From CAWDAQ01 sp963800325 (GTDB lineage Bacteria > Actinomycetota > Actinomycetes > Actinomycetales > Dermatophilaceae), in NCBI GenBank assembly GCA_963800325.1, contig CAWDAQ010000002.1, forward strand, positions 434,001 through 498,000: a stretch of 64,000 bases of DNA. The letters are read 5' to 3'. Positions 24,536 through 33,181 of the stretch are shown piece by piece; position 1 is the stretch's first letter; every line of letters begins with the position of its first letter. The notes under the pieces were generated by a model that was given only the letters and a program-made list of their open reading frames with translations, was not told the origin of the DNA and did no database searches. A program made the translations under genes and the position numbers.

Positions 24536-26127
24536 CCCCGGACGTCCTCGTCGCCGGGGCCGGTCCCACCGGGCTCGCGACCGCGCTGCAGGCCGCGGCG
24601 CACGGCGCGGTGGTCCGGGTCGTCGAGCGGAGACCCGAGGCGTTCCGCCGGTCCCGCGCGATGCTCGTCCACCCCAGGACGCTGGAGGTCCTCCGTCCGC
24701 TCGGGGTGGCCGAGGCCCTGCTCGCCCGGGGCGACCGGTCGCCGACCGCCCAGCTCCACGTGCGGGGCCGCCGGGTCCGGGCCGCTCTCGGCGACGTCGC
24801 CCTCGCCGACACCCCCTACCCCCACCTGACGCTGGTGCGCCAGATGGACGTCGAGGCCGTGCTCGCGGGCGCCCTCGCCGAGCACGGCGTCGTCGTCGAG
24901 CGGGGGACCGAGCTCGTCGGCCTCGGGTCCGGCACAGGCCGGGACGCCTGGGGCGGTGTCGTCGCGACGCTGCACTCCGGATCGGGCCGGGAGCGGGTCG
25001 CGGCCCGGTACCTCGCCGGGTGCGACGGCTCGGGCAGCACCGTCCGGTCCGCGGTGGGCGTGCCGTGGCGGGGCGGCTCCTACCGCGAGGAGGTCGTCCT
25101 CGCCGACGTCGAGCTCGCACCCGGCCACCACCCGCTCGCGGGTCCGGGCGCGAGTCCGGTCGCGAGCGGCGACCTCGGTGGTCGCGGGCTCCACGTCACC
25201 GTCGGCCGTGACGGGCTCGTGTTCCTCTTCGCCCTCGGCGAGGGCGCGCCGTGGCGGCTGCTCGCCACCCGCCCGGCGACAGGGCGTCCGGGACCCCGGG
25301 GGCCGACGGGAGCCGGGGCGGTCGGCCGGACCGAGGTGCAGCGCCTCCTCGACGCGGCCGGGCTGCCCGCCACGGTCTCCCGCGTGGCGTGGTCGGCGTC
25401 GGTGCCGCTGCAGCACCGGCTCGCGGGAGCCTTCCGGGCCGGGGCGGTCTTCCTCGCGGGGGACGCTGCCCACGTCCACTCCCCCGCCGCCGCCCAGGGC
25501 ATGAACACCGGTCTGCTCGACGCGACGAACCTCGGCTGGAAGCTCGCGCTCGCCGCCGGGACGGACCCCCACCCGGCGCTGCTGGACTCCTACGAGGCCG
25601 AGCGGCGCCCCGCGGACCGCCTCGTGCTCGCCCTCACCCACGTGGTCTTCCTCGCCGAGGCCTCGACCGCCCCGCCGGCGCGGCTGCTGCGCGGCACCCT
25701 GGTGCCGGCCCTCGCCCCGGCCCTCCCCTGGCTCCTGCACCGGCCCGGGCTCGTGGCCCAGGTGGTCCGCGTCCTCTCCCAGGGCTGGGTCCGCTACCGG
25801 ACGAGCCCGCTGTCGGTGGACACCGTCCGGCGCCCGGGCGGTGCGCGCCCGGGGGACCGGCTCCCGGACGGGCCGGTCACCTGCGGCGGGCGGAGCGTCC
25901 GTCTGCACGACCTGCTCGCCACCCCCGGCCTCCACGTGCTCCTCGCCCGGGACGCGACCCCGCCGTCCCGGAGCGTGCTCGGCCCGCACGTGCGGGTGCA
26001 CCGCATCGAGTCCGTCCCGGGGCACGAGGGGCTCGTGGTGCGGCCCGACGGGTACGTCGGGCTGCGCTACGACGACGCCGACGCCACCGCGCTCGCCGCC
26101 TGGCTCGCGCTCGCCGGCGCGCGCTGA
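24511..26127 (+). CDS. FAD-dependent aromatic monooxygenase (PheA/TfdB, RdmE-like)
   Basis: 538 residues. The FAD dinucleotide motif VAGAGPTGLATALQAA is at the N-terminus, ERRPEAFRRSRAM binds the ribose, the DG motif is GCDGSGSTVRSAVG, and the second FAD motif is VFLAGDAAHVHSPAAAQGMNTGL followed by ATNLGWKLA. A C-terminal thioredoxin-like domain (LLATPGLHVLLARD) completes the class-A phenol/polyketide hydroxylase layout. GTG 24511 lies inside the previous gene; GTG 24514 is equally possible. With the DHA2 exporter and MarR-type regulator next door it fits an aromatic or antibiotic detoxification unit. The 3' end overlaps the convergent regulator gene by 61 bases. Confidence 0.88.
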   Translation: MVAPRRGLTPDVLVAGAGPTGLATALQAAAHGAVVRVVERRPEAFRRSRAMLVHPRTLEVLRPLGVAEALLARGDRSPTAQLHVRGRRVRAALGDVALADTPYPHLTLVRQMDVEAVLAGALAEHGVVVERGTELVGLGSGTGRDAWGGVVATLHSGSGRERVAARYLAGCDGSGSTVRSAVGVPWRGGSYREEVVLADVELAPGHHPLAGPGASPVASGDLGGRGLHVTVGRDGLVFLFALGEGAPWRLLATRPATGRPGPRGPTGAGAVGRTEVQRLLDAAGLPATVSRVAWSASVPLQHRLAGAFRAGAVFLAGDAAHVHSPAAAQGMNTGLLDATNLGWKLALAAGTDPHPALLDSYEAERRPADRLVLALTHVVFLAEASTAPPARLLRGTLVPALAPALPWLLHRPGLVAQVVRVLSQGWVRYRTSPLSVDTVRRPGGARPGDRLPDGPVTCGGRSVRLHDLLATPGLHVLLARDATPPSRSVLGPHVRVHRIESVPGHEGLVVRPDGYVGLRYDDADATALAAWLALAGAR

Positions 26128-27005
26128 CCGTCGCCCCCCGCGAGGAAGGCCCCGAGCAGGCGCACCAGGTCGGCCCGGTCGGACGCGGACGGCCCCCCGA
26201 GCGGCCGCTCGACCACGGCGACCGAGAGTCCGGCGGCCTCGGAGAGCACGGCCTCGGCCCCCGGCCGCAGGAACAGGCGGTGGGCTCGCCGGTCGCCGGG
26301 GTGGCGCCCCCGGGCGACGAGTCCCCCCTCCTGCAGGTGGTCGACGACCTGGACCACCGTCGCCGGGCTGACCTGCAGCAGTCGCGCGAGCTCGCCCTGG
26401 GTGATGCCGGGGGCGACCCGCAGGACCCTGAGCGCCCCGACGTCACGGGGCTCGAGGCCGAGCGGCCGCAGCGTCGCGGCGAAGTCGCGGTGGACGCGCT
26501 GGTGGGCCCGGACGAGGAGGAGGCAGACGCGCTCGAGCAGCACCGGCGCGGTCCCCGGCTCGACCTCCGGCGCCACGAGGACGAGGAGGAGGCCGCGGAG
26601 CCGGGAGGTCCCCCGCTGCCCGAGCCCGGCCGTGAGCCGGTCCTCGAGCAGGTCGACGTCCACGCGGCGGTCCCCCGCGGCCGCGACGCCGGTCTCGGTC
26701 AACCCGAGCGCGTAGGAGCGGCGGTCGTCGGGGTTGCGGACCTTGGTGACGAGCCCGGCCCGTCGCAGCGGCCCGAGCACCGAGGTCATCGTCGTGCTGC
26801 TCACGCCGCACGCGCGCGCCAAGCCCTCCTGGGACTGCGGCTCCCGGTGGGCGAGCGCGAGCAGCGCCGCGGCGGCGTGCAGGTCGGTCGGACGCCCGAG
26901 GACCTCACCGGCCGCCGCGGCGACCCGCGCGCGCGCCCGCCAGAGCAGGTGTCCCGGCAGGTCGTGGAGCTCGGCCGACGCCGCCGCCTTTGCCGACTCA
27001 TCCAT
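26067..27005 (-). CDS. Double MarR-domain transcriptional regulator
   Basis: 312 residues holding two complete MarR winged helices. Domain 1 has its HTH at about 58-86 (QEGLARACGVSSTTMTSVLG) and wing NPDDRRSYALGLT; domain 2 has its HTH at 201-230 (TQGELARLLQVSPATVVQVV) and wing HPGDRRAHRLFL. Single-domain MarR proteins (about 150 residues) act as dimers, so this chain could be an intramolecular dimer. No Shine-Dalgarno is seen; TACCAT ends eight bases before the ATG, suggesting a leaderless message. It is divergent from the DHA2 exporter and overlaps the monooxygenase 3' end, marking it as the likely local regulator. Confidence 0.88.
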   Translation of the reverse strand: MDESAKAAASAELHDLPGHLLWRARARVAAAAGEVLGRPTDLHAAAALLALAHREPQSQEGLARACGVSSTTMTSVLGPLRRAGLVTKVRNPDDRRSYALGLTETGVAAAGDRRVDVDLLEDRLTAGLGQRGTSRLRGLLLVLVAPEVEPGTAPVLLERVCLLLVRAHQRVHRDFAATLRPLGLEPRDVGALRVLRVAPGITQGELARLLQVSPATVVQVVDHLQEGGLVARGRHPGDRRAHRLFLRPGAEAVLSEAAGLSVAVVERPLGGPSASDRADLVRLLGAFLAGGDGQRAPASASQAASAVASASS

Positions 27006-27013
27006 CGCGGTTT

Positions 27014-27039
27014 ATGGTACAGCAAGCAATCATTTACTT
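27014..27039. promoter_or_regulatory. Putative MarR operator and leaderless promoter between marR-like gene and exporter
   Basis: AAGCAA (27024-27029) and TTACTT (27034-27039) form an inverted repeat AAGYAA-N4-TTRCTT in an AT-rich stretch, directly upstream of a minus-strand -10 like TACCAT (27019-27014). A repressor bound here would block the regulator's own promoter and could reach the exporter promoter, since the gap is only 58 bases. Confidence 0.6.
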
Positions 27040-27063
27040 ATTGGCGATTTCGACGGAGACCTC

Positions 27064-28641
27064 ATGACAGGCAAGTGGTGGACCCTCGTCGCGGTGTGCA
27101 CCGGGGTTTTCATGCTCCTGCTCGACATCACGATCGTGAACGTCGCGCTTCCCGACATCCAGCGGGACCTCGGTGCGTCCCTGTCGGACCTGCAGTGGGT
27201 CATCGACGCCTACGCCCTCACCCTCGCCGCCCTCCAGCTCACCGCGGGGTCGCTCGCCGACCGGTACGGACGGCGGACGTTGTTCGCGATCGGCATCGTC
27301 GTGTTCACCGTCGGGTCCCTCTTCTGCGGCCTCGCGCCCACGGTGCTCACCCTCACCCTCGCCCGGGCCGGCCAGGGCGTCGGCGGGGCGATCATGTTCG
27401 CGACCGCCCTCGCCCTCCTCTCCGGGGCCTACCGGGGCCGGGACCGCGGGACCGCGTTCGGCTTCTTCGGCGCGACCACCGGGGTCGCGGTCGCGGTCGG
27501 ACCGGTGCTCGGCGGGGTCCTCACCAGCGGCCTGTCCTGGCACTGGATCTTCTGGGTCAACATCCCGCTGTGCTTCTTCGCGCTCGCGGTGACCCTGACC
27601 AAGGTCGCCGAGACCCGCGACCCGCACCCGGGCCGGCTCGACCTCGTCGGGTTCGCGACGTTCAGCTCGGCGCTCGCCCTGCTCGTCCTCGGCCTCATCC
27701 GCGGCGGCGTCGACGGCTGGGGCGCGCCCGTCGTCGTGGGCAGCTTCGTCGCCGCCGGGGTGCTGCTCGTGCTCTTCGTCGTGGCCGAGGTCGTCCAGGA
27801 CTCCCCCATGTTCGACCTGACGCTGCTGCGCAAGCCGACCTTCGTCGGCGGGCTCGTCGCCGCGGTCGGGGTGTCGGCGTCGGTGTTCTCGATGCTGACG
27901 TACCTGATCATCTACGTCCAGAACGTGCTCGGGTACTCCGCCGTCCAGGCCGGGGTGCGCTTCCTCTTCCTCTCGGGGATGGCGTTCGTGTCCGCCTCGG
28001 TGGCGGGCCGGCTGACGAGCAGGGTGCCGACGAAGTGGCTCATCGCCCCCGGGTTCCTCATCGCGGCCCTCGGGCTGTTCCTCATGCGCGGCATCACCCC
28101 GGAGTCGGACTGGACCCACCTCATCCCCGGCCTCACGGTCGCCGGCCTCGGCATCGGGCTGGTCAACGTCCCGCTCGCCTCGACCGCGGTCGGGGTCGTC
28201 CGCCCGGAGCGCGCCGGCATGGCCTCGGGGGTGAACTCGACCTTCCGACAGGTCGGCATCGCCACGGGCATCGCGGCCCTCGGGTCGATCTTCAGCAACC
28301 AGGTGACCTCGGGCATCGAGTCCTCCCTCGCGGGGACCCCCGTCGCCGGTCAGGCCGGGCGGATCGCCGAGGCGGCCACCAACGGCGCGGTCGGGCAGGC
28401 GCTCCAGCAGGCCCCGGCCGCCGCGCGCGACACGATCGCCCGGGCGGCGACGAGCAGCTTCGTCGACGCGCTGAACCACATCACGACGATCGCCGCGGTG
28501 ATCGCGCTCGTCGCGGGCCTGCTCTGCCTCGTGCTCATCCGCGCGCGGGACTTCGAGTCACACCACGGCGCCGGGGACGGCCCCGAGGCCGGGGGAGGCT
28601 CGGAGGGGCTCGACGAGGAGGAGCCGGCGGCCGTGGGCTGA
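27064..28641 (+). CDS. DHA2 family (14-TM) MFS drug exporter
   Basis: 525 residues with 14 predicted helices. MFS motif A is GSLADRYGRRTLF, motif D1 is LLLDITIVNVALPDI, and motif C is GPVLGGVLTSGLSWHWIFWVNIP, all diagnostic of the EmrB/QacA (DHA2) proton-driven drug exporters. The C-terminus is an acidic, flexible tail. GGAG lies before the ATG at 27064. Divergent from the double-MarR gene and beside a flavin monooxygenase, it is probably the efflux part of one detoxification module. Confidence 0.92.
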   Translation: MTGKWWTLVAVCTGVFMLLLDITIVNVALPDIQRDLGASLSDLQWVIDAYALTLAALQLTAGSLADRYGRRTLFAIGIVVFTVGSLFCGLAPTVLTLTLARAGQGVGGAIMFATALALLSGAYRGRDRGTAFGFFGATTGVAVAVGPVLGGVLTSGLSWHWIFWVNIPLCFFALAVTLTKVAETRDPHPGRLDLVGFATFSSALALLVLGLIRGGVDGWGAPVVVGSFVAAGVLLVLFVVAEVVQDSPMFDLTLLRKPTFVGGLVAAVGVSASVFSMLTYLIIYVQNVLGYSAVQAGVRFLFLSGMAFVSASVAGRLTSRVPTKWLIAPGFLIAALGLFLMRGITPESDWTHLIPGLTVAGLGIGLVNVPLASTAVGVVRPERAGMASGVNSTFRQVGIATGIAALGSIFSNQVTSGIESSLAGTPVAGQAGRIAEAATNGAVGQALQQAPAAARDTIARAATSSFVDALNHITTIAAVIALVAGLLCLVLIRARDFESHHGAGDGPEAGGGSEGLDEEEPAAVG

Positions 28642-28651
28642 CCCGGGCCGG

Positions 28652-29041
28652 TCAGTCCCCCGGCGACGCGGTGTGGCAGACCGCCTCGACGTTGTTGCCG
28701 TCGGGGTCGCGGACGAACGCGCCGTAGTAGTGCTCGTGGTACTCCGGCCAGAGCCTCGGCTCGTGCAGCACCTCCGCCCCCGCCTCGGTCGCGGCCTCGA
28801 AGAAGGCGCGCACGGTGGCGGCGTCCCCGGCCGTGAACGCGACGTGGATCTCCCGGTTCGGCCCCGAAGCCGGGCCCTCGTCCGGCTGGGCGGCCAGCCA
28901 GAACGCCGGGGTGGTGCTGCCGTAACCTATGGCCACGCCGACGTCCATGAGCCGGCGGTGCCCGAGCACCCCGAGGACACGGTCGTAGAACGCGGCGGCT
29001 GCAGCGAGGTCGGAGCAGTTGATGCCGAGGTGGTCGATCAT
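28652..29041 (-). CDS. VOC (glyoxalase/bleomycin-resistance fold) protein
   Basis: 129 residues, one VOC domain pair. It begins MIDHLGINCSDLAAAAAFYDRVL and has REIHVAFTAGDAATVRAFFEAATEAGAEVL, then YYGAFVRDPDGNNVEAV, the classic beta-alpha-beta-beta-beta repeat with His4 and Glu as possible metal ligands. GGAG precedes the ATG. It is convergent with the exporter, only ten bases away. Members include resistance proteins and dioxygenases; the role here is unknown. Confidence 0.87.
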   Translation of the reverse strand: MIDHLGINCSDLAAAAAFYDRVLGVLGHRRLMDVGVAIGYGSTTPAFWLAAQPDEGPASGPNREIHVAFTAGDAATVRAFFEAATEAGAEVLHEPRLWPEYHEHYYGAFVRDPDGNNVEAVCHTASPGD

Positions 29042-29101
29042 GGCTCCACTCTGCCCGCTCCCGCCGGCCCACGGGGCCCGAGCGGCTGCCCGCGACGACG
29101 C

Positions 29102-29893
29102 TCAGCCCGCTCGGGCCCGTTCCCACCACACCGGCAGGTCGGCGAGCGAGTCGAGCACCGCGTCCGGGGTGACGTCGCCGTCCAGGTCGGCCGGGGAGAA
29201 CTTGCCCGTCCGCACCAGCACGCCCACCAGCCCCGACCGCTGAGCGCCCCCGACGTCGGTGCGGACGTCGTCGCCGACCATGGCGACCTCCTCCGGCGCG
29301 AGCCCGAGGGCGCCGACGCCGGCGCGGAAGAAGGCCGGGTCGGGCTTGCCGAGGACGACGGCCTCCCGCCCGGTCGCGTACTCCAGCGCGCGGACGAAGG
29401 CGCCCGCGTCGAGCCGGAGCCCGTCCTCGGCCCGCCAGTACCTGGTCATCCCGAGGGCGAGCAGCGGGGGCGCGGGGTCGGTCACGAGCAGTCGGAAGGC
29501 CCGGTTGAGCGTCACGAAGTCCCATCCCGGGCCGAGGTCACCGACGACGACGGCCCCCGGCGCCTCGTCGCTGTCGGCCGGGAGCGGGTCGAGGCCGGCG
29601 AGCTCGGCGCCCGTCGCGTCCGGGACGAACAGCGCCGGTCGGGTGACGCCCCGCTCCACCATCCAGTCGCGCGCCGCGACGGCCGGGGTGAGGACGGCGT
29701 CCTCCTCGGCGACGGGCAGTCCCAGACGCGCCAGGCGCTCCACGACGGCGCTGCGGGGACGGGAGGTCGTGTTCGTCACGTAGCGGAACGGGACACCCTG
29801 CTCGCCGAGCCACCCGACCGCGTCCGCCGCCCCGGGCACGGCCTCGTCACCGACGTAGACGACGCCGTCGAGGTCGAGCAGGACTCCGCGCAC
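29102..29893 (-). CDS. HAD-IIA hydrolase (NagD-like phosphatase)
   Basis: 263 residues. HAD motif I is LLDLDGVVYVGDEAVPGA, motif II lies in RYVTNTTSRPRS, the IIA-type cap occupies about 80-185, motif III is VLGKPDPAFF, and motif IV is VAMVGDDVRTDVGGAQRSG. These define the NagD/4-nitrophenylphosphatase group that dephosphorylates sugar phosphates or nucleotides. GTG 29893 is chosen because it gives the family-typical start directly before motif I; longer in-frame forms lack similarity. Confidence 0.88.
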   Translation of the reverse strand: MRGVLLDLDGVVYVGDEAVPGAADAVGWLGEQGVPFRYVTNTTSRPRSAVVERLARLGLPVAEEDAVLTPAVAARDWMVERGVTRPALFVPDATGAELAGLDPLPADSDEAPGAVVVGDLGPGWDFVTLNRAFRLLVTDPAPPLLALGMTRYWRAEDGLRLDAGAFVRALEYATGREAVVLGKPDPAFFRAGVGALGLAPEEVAMVGDDVRTDVGGAQRSGLVGVLVRTGKFSPADLDGDVTPDAVLDSLADLPVWWERARAG

Positions 29894-29979
29894 GATCCCA
29901 TGATGCGCGTCCGGGCAGGTATCAGCACGGCACCGCCGTGCCTCCACTCCCTGTCCCAGCGCGCGGAGGGAGGTCCGTC

Positions 29980-30279
29980 GTGGTCGAGACGACCCGGTGC
30001 CCGGAGTGCGGAAGCCTCGCGGAGGTCACCGACCGAGCCGTCCTGGAGAGCACCGACGGACCCGTCGAGCACGCCCGCGTGACGTGCCTGCGTCGTCACT
30101 GGTTCCTGCTGCCGGTCGCGGCGCTGGCCGCGGACGGGGCGCCCGCTCCGCCGGCTCCGGGTGCCCCGACGTCTCCCGCCGCCGGACGTCACGCGGTCGA
30201 GGAGTCACCGCCCTTCGTCGTGGCCCGTCCCGCCTCGAGCCGGGCCACCGGAACCCGGAACGGGGAGCAGGAGACGTAG
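29980..30279 (+). CDS. Small zinc-ribbon-like protein overlapping ppdK antisense
   Basis: 99 residues; GTG 29980 follows GGAGGGAGG. The N-terminal part reads VVETTRCPECGSLAEV, then HARVTCLRRHWFLL, giving CxxC plus a later Cys/His group compatible with a small treble or ribbon metal site. From residue 45 on it is Pro/Ala-rich and unstructured. Its last 91 bases overlap the 3' end of pyruvate phosphate dikinase on the opposite strand. The strong ribosome-binding site and the CPECGS motif argue for a real gene. The function is unknown. Confidence 0.6.
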   Translation: MVETTRCPECGSLAEVTDRAVLESTDGPVEHARVTCLRRHWFLLPVAALAADGAPAPPAPGAPTSPAAGRHAVEESPPFVVARPASSRATGTRNGEQET

Positions 30280-32903
30280 TCCAGCCCGGTGTCGTGGAAG
30301 AAGTGGATCGACTCCGGGTCGCCGCCGTGCTCGCCGCAGATCCCGAGCTTCAGGCCCGGCTTGGCCCGCCGTCCCTCCTCCGCGGCGATCCCGACGAGCC
30401 GGCCGGCACCGTCCTGGTCGAGGGTCTCGAACGGGGACACGGTGAAGACCCCCTTGTCGAGGTAGGCGGCGAAGAACGCGGCCTCGACGTCGTCCCGGCT
30501 GAAACCCCACGTCGTCTGGGTGAGGTCGTTGGTGCCGAACGAGAAGAAGTCGGCCGCCTCCGCGATCCGGAACGCGGTCAGGGCCGCCCGGGGCAGCTCG
30601 ATCATCGTGCCGACCGGGATGTCGAGCCTCGTGCCGGTCTCCTCCGCGACCGCCGCGACGACCCCGTCGATCTCGTCCCGGACGAGGAAGAGCTCCATGA
30701 CCGACCCGACGAGCGGGACCATGATCTCGACCCGGGCGGCGCCGCCCGCGGCCAGGTGCGCCGCTGCCGCCTCGGCGACCGCGCGCACCTGGACGGCGAA
30801 CAGCCCGGGGACCACGAGGCCGAGCCGGACCCCGCGCAGGCCGAGCATCGGGTTCGACTCGTGCAGCCCCTCGACGGCCACGAGCAGCCGGGCGTCCCGC
30901 TCCGCCTCCGGGGAGTCCTCCCCGCGCTCCCGGGCGAGCGCCACCCGCACCGCGAGCTCGGTCAGGTCCGGGAGGAACTCGTGCAGCGGGGGGTCGAGCA
31001 GCCGGATCGTCACCGGCAGCCCGTCCATGACCTGGAGCAGCTCGGTGACGTCCTCCCGCTGCAGCGGCAGCAGCGCGGCGAGCGCGTCCTCGCGCTCGTC
31101 GGCCTCGTCGGCGAGGATGACCCGCTCGACGAGGCGGCGCCGCTCGCCGAGGAACATGTGCTCGGTGCGGCAGAGCCCGATGCCCTCGGCCCCCATGCGC
31201 CGGGCCCGGCGGGCGTCCTCCCCGGTGTCGGCGTTGGCCCGGATCCGCAGCCGCCGCACCTCGTCGGCGTGGGTGAGCAGGACGTCGACGGCGCGCACGA
31301 GCTCGGCGGTCTCGTCGTCGGCGCAGTCGAGGGCGGCGTCGAGCCCCTCGGCGAGGTACTGCGCGACGGGCGAGTCGACGACGGGGACGTCCCCGAGGAA
31401 CACCTCGCCGGTCGAGCCGTCGATCGCGAGCAGGTCGCCCTCGGCGACGGTGACGTCCCCGACGCGGACCGTGCGCCGTTGCGGGTCGACCTCGAGGGAC
31501 TCGGCCCCGCAGACGCAGGTCCGGCCCATGCCGCGGGCGACGACCGCGGCGTGGGAGGTCTTGCCGCCCCTGCTGGTCAGGACCCCGGTCGCGGCGATCA
31601 TGCCCTCGAGGTCGTCCGGGGTGGTCTCCCGGCGCACGAGGATGGCCTGCTCGCCCCGCGCCGCACGGGCCACCGCCCCTGCGCTGTCGAACACGACGTG
31701 CCCGATCGCGGCCCCCGGCGAGGCCGCCATCCCCCGGGCGAGGAGGCGCCGCTCGACGGCCGGGTCGAACTGGGGGAACATCAGCTGGGCGAGCTGCTCC
31801 CCCGTCACCCGCTGCAGCGCCTCGTCGAGGGTGATGAGCTGCTCGTGGACGAGCTGGACCGCGATCCGGAACGCGGCTGCGGCGGTCCGCTTGCCGATGC
31901 GGGTCTGGAGCATCCAGAGCGTGCCCTGCTCGACGGTGAACTCGATGTCGCACAGGTCCCGGTAGTGGGTCTCGAGGCGGCGCATGACGGTGCGCAGCCG
32001 GGAGGCGCTGTCGGGGTCGAGCCGCGCGAAGTCCTCGAGGCTGAGGGTGTTGCGGATGCCGGCGACGACGTCCTCGCCCTGGGCGTTGGGCAGGTAGTCG
32101 CCGTACACGCCCTGCTTCCCGGTGGAGGGGTCCCGGGTGAAGCACACCCCGGTCCCCGAGGTCTCCCCGAGGTTGCCGAACACCATCGTGCACACGTTGA
32201 CCGCGGTGCCGAGGTCGTGCGGGATCCGCTCGCGACGCCGGTACAGCCGGGCCCGCTCGGTGTTCCACGAGTCGAACACCGCCCGGATGGCGTCGTCGAG
32301 CTGCTGGCGGGGGTGCTGCGGGAACGGCCGCCCGGTCTCGGCCTGGACGACCTTCTGGAAGGTCTGCACGAGCTCCTCGAGGTCGGCGGCCGACAGCTCG
32401 ACGTCGGCGGCGACGCCCCGGGCCTGCTTCATGTCCTCCAGGGGGCCGGAGAACCGCTCGCCCGGGATGCCCAGCACGGTGCGGCCGAACATCTGGACGA
32501 GGCGGCGGTAGGAGTCCCACGCGAACCGCTCGTCCCCCGAGATCCGGGCGAGCCCGTGGACCGAGGCGTCGTTGAGCCCGACGTTGAGGACGGTCTCCAT
32601 CATCCCCGGCATCGAGAACTTCGCCCCGGAGCGCACCGAGACCAGCAGCGGGTCCTCGGGATCGCCGAGCTGGCGTCCCACGGAGTCCTCGAGGGCCCGC
32701 AGGGCCCGGGTGACCTGCACCCGCAGGTCCGACGGGAGCGACCCCTGCTCGAGGTAGTGGCGGCAGGCCTCGGTCGTGATGGTGAACCCCGGCGGCACCG
32801 GCAGCCCGAGCCGCGTCATCTCGGCGAGGTTGGCCCCCTTGCCGCCGAGCAGGTCCTTCTGGTCCTTGTCGCCCTCACTGAAGTCGTAGACGTAACGCGG
32901 CAC
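30189..32903 (-). CDS. ppdK: Pyruvate, phosphate dikinase
   Basis: 904 residues, the normal length for bacterial PPDK. It starts VPRYVYDFSEGD, then LLGGKGANLAEMTRLGLPVPPGFTI and SVRSGAKFSMPGMMETVLNVG, the nucleotide-binding domain. The phosphohistidine domain has TSRGGKTSHAAVVARGMG with the catalytic His in TSHAA, and the PEP/pyruvate barrel has RTEHMF, LGLRGVRLG and LKLGICGEHGGDP with the catalytic Cys in the ICGEHG segment. It interconverts pyruvate + ATP + Pi and PEP + AMP + PPi. GGGAG lies before GTG 32903. The enzyme allows PEP synthesis for gluconeogenesis. Confidence 0.95.
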   Translation of the reverse strand: MPRYVYDFSEGDKDQKDLLGGKGANLAEMTRLGLPVPPGFTITTEACRHYLEQGSLPSDLRVQVTRALRALEDSVGRQLGDPEDPLLVSVRSGAKFSMPGMMETVLNVGLNDASVHGLARISGDERFAWDSYRRLVQMFGRTVLGIPGERFSGPLEDMKQARGVAADVELSAADLEELVQTFQKVVQAETGRPFPQHPRQQLDDAIRAVFDSWNTERARLYRRRERIPHDLGTAVNVCTMVFGNLGETSGTGVCFTRDPSTGKQGVYGDYLPNAQGEDVVAGIRNTLSLEDFARLDPDSASRLRTVMRRLETHYRDLCDIEFTVEQGTLWMLQTRIGKRTAAAAFRIAVQLVHEQLITLDEALQRVTGEQLAQLMFPQFDPAVERRLLARGMAASPGAAIGHVVFDSAGAVARAARGEQAILVRRETTPDDLEGMIAATGVLTSRGGKTSHAAVVARGMGRTCVCGAESLEVDPQRRTVRVGDVTVAEGDLLAIDGSTGEVFLGDVPVVDSPVAQYLAEGLDAALDCADDETAELVRAVDVLLTHADEVRRLRIRANADTGEDARRARRMGAEGIGLCRTEHMFLGERRRLVERVILADEADEREDALAALLPLQREDVTELLQVMDGLPVTIRLLDPPLHEFLPDLTELAVRVALARERGEDSPEAERDARLLVAVEGLHESNPMLGLRGVRLGLVVPGLFAVQVRAVAEAAAAHLAAGGAARVEIMVPLVGSVMELFLVRDEIDGVVAAVAEETGTRLDIPVGTMIELPRAALTAFRIAEAADFFSFGTNDLTQTTWGFSRDDVEAAFFAAYLDKGVFTVSPFETLDQDGAGRLVGIAAEEGRRAKPGLKLGICGEHGGDPESIHFFHDTGLDYVSCSPFRVPVARLEAGRATTKGGDSSTA

Positions 32904-33090
32904 GGCTCGCTCCCATCGCCCCGCCGGGCGACCAGCCGCCCCCCGGCCCCACAGCGTCGTCGCGGTGTCGACGGCACCCGCCAGCGTACGCGCGCGCGAC
33001 CGACCCGGCAGCGTTCCGCGTCGTCCGCTCGCTCCCGCGCGTCCCAGCCACCCCGTCCACCCCACCCGGTCCGGCCCGTCCACCCCACCC

Positions 33091-33151
33091 GTTGAGTGAG
33101 CCCTTCCTGTCCTCCCGGGACGCTCCGGAGGACAGGAAGGGCTCACTCAAC
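33091..33151. repeat. Perfect palindromic element B, copy 1 (also probable terminator)
   Basis: Perfect 25-bp arms: GTTGAGTGAGCCCTTCCTGT plus CCTCC on the left (33091-33115) and its complement at 33127-33151, around an 11-base loop. The ends GTTGAGTGAGC recur at 42414-42474. It lies between the RpiR gene (upstream on the minus strand) and ppdK, so it may end the importer-operon transcript. The 278-bp gap from 32904 to 33181 holds no other recognisable feature. Confidence 0.9.
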
Positions 33152-33181
33152 CCGGGGGGTGGACGTGCCCGGTGGTGGGGG

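Noticed and set aside
29997..33095. 1032-codon plus-strand frame opposite ppdK
   Set aside because: Antisense shadow of a well-recognised enzyme gene, with no domains.
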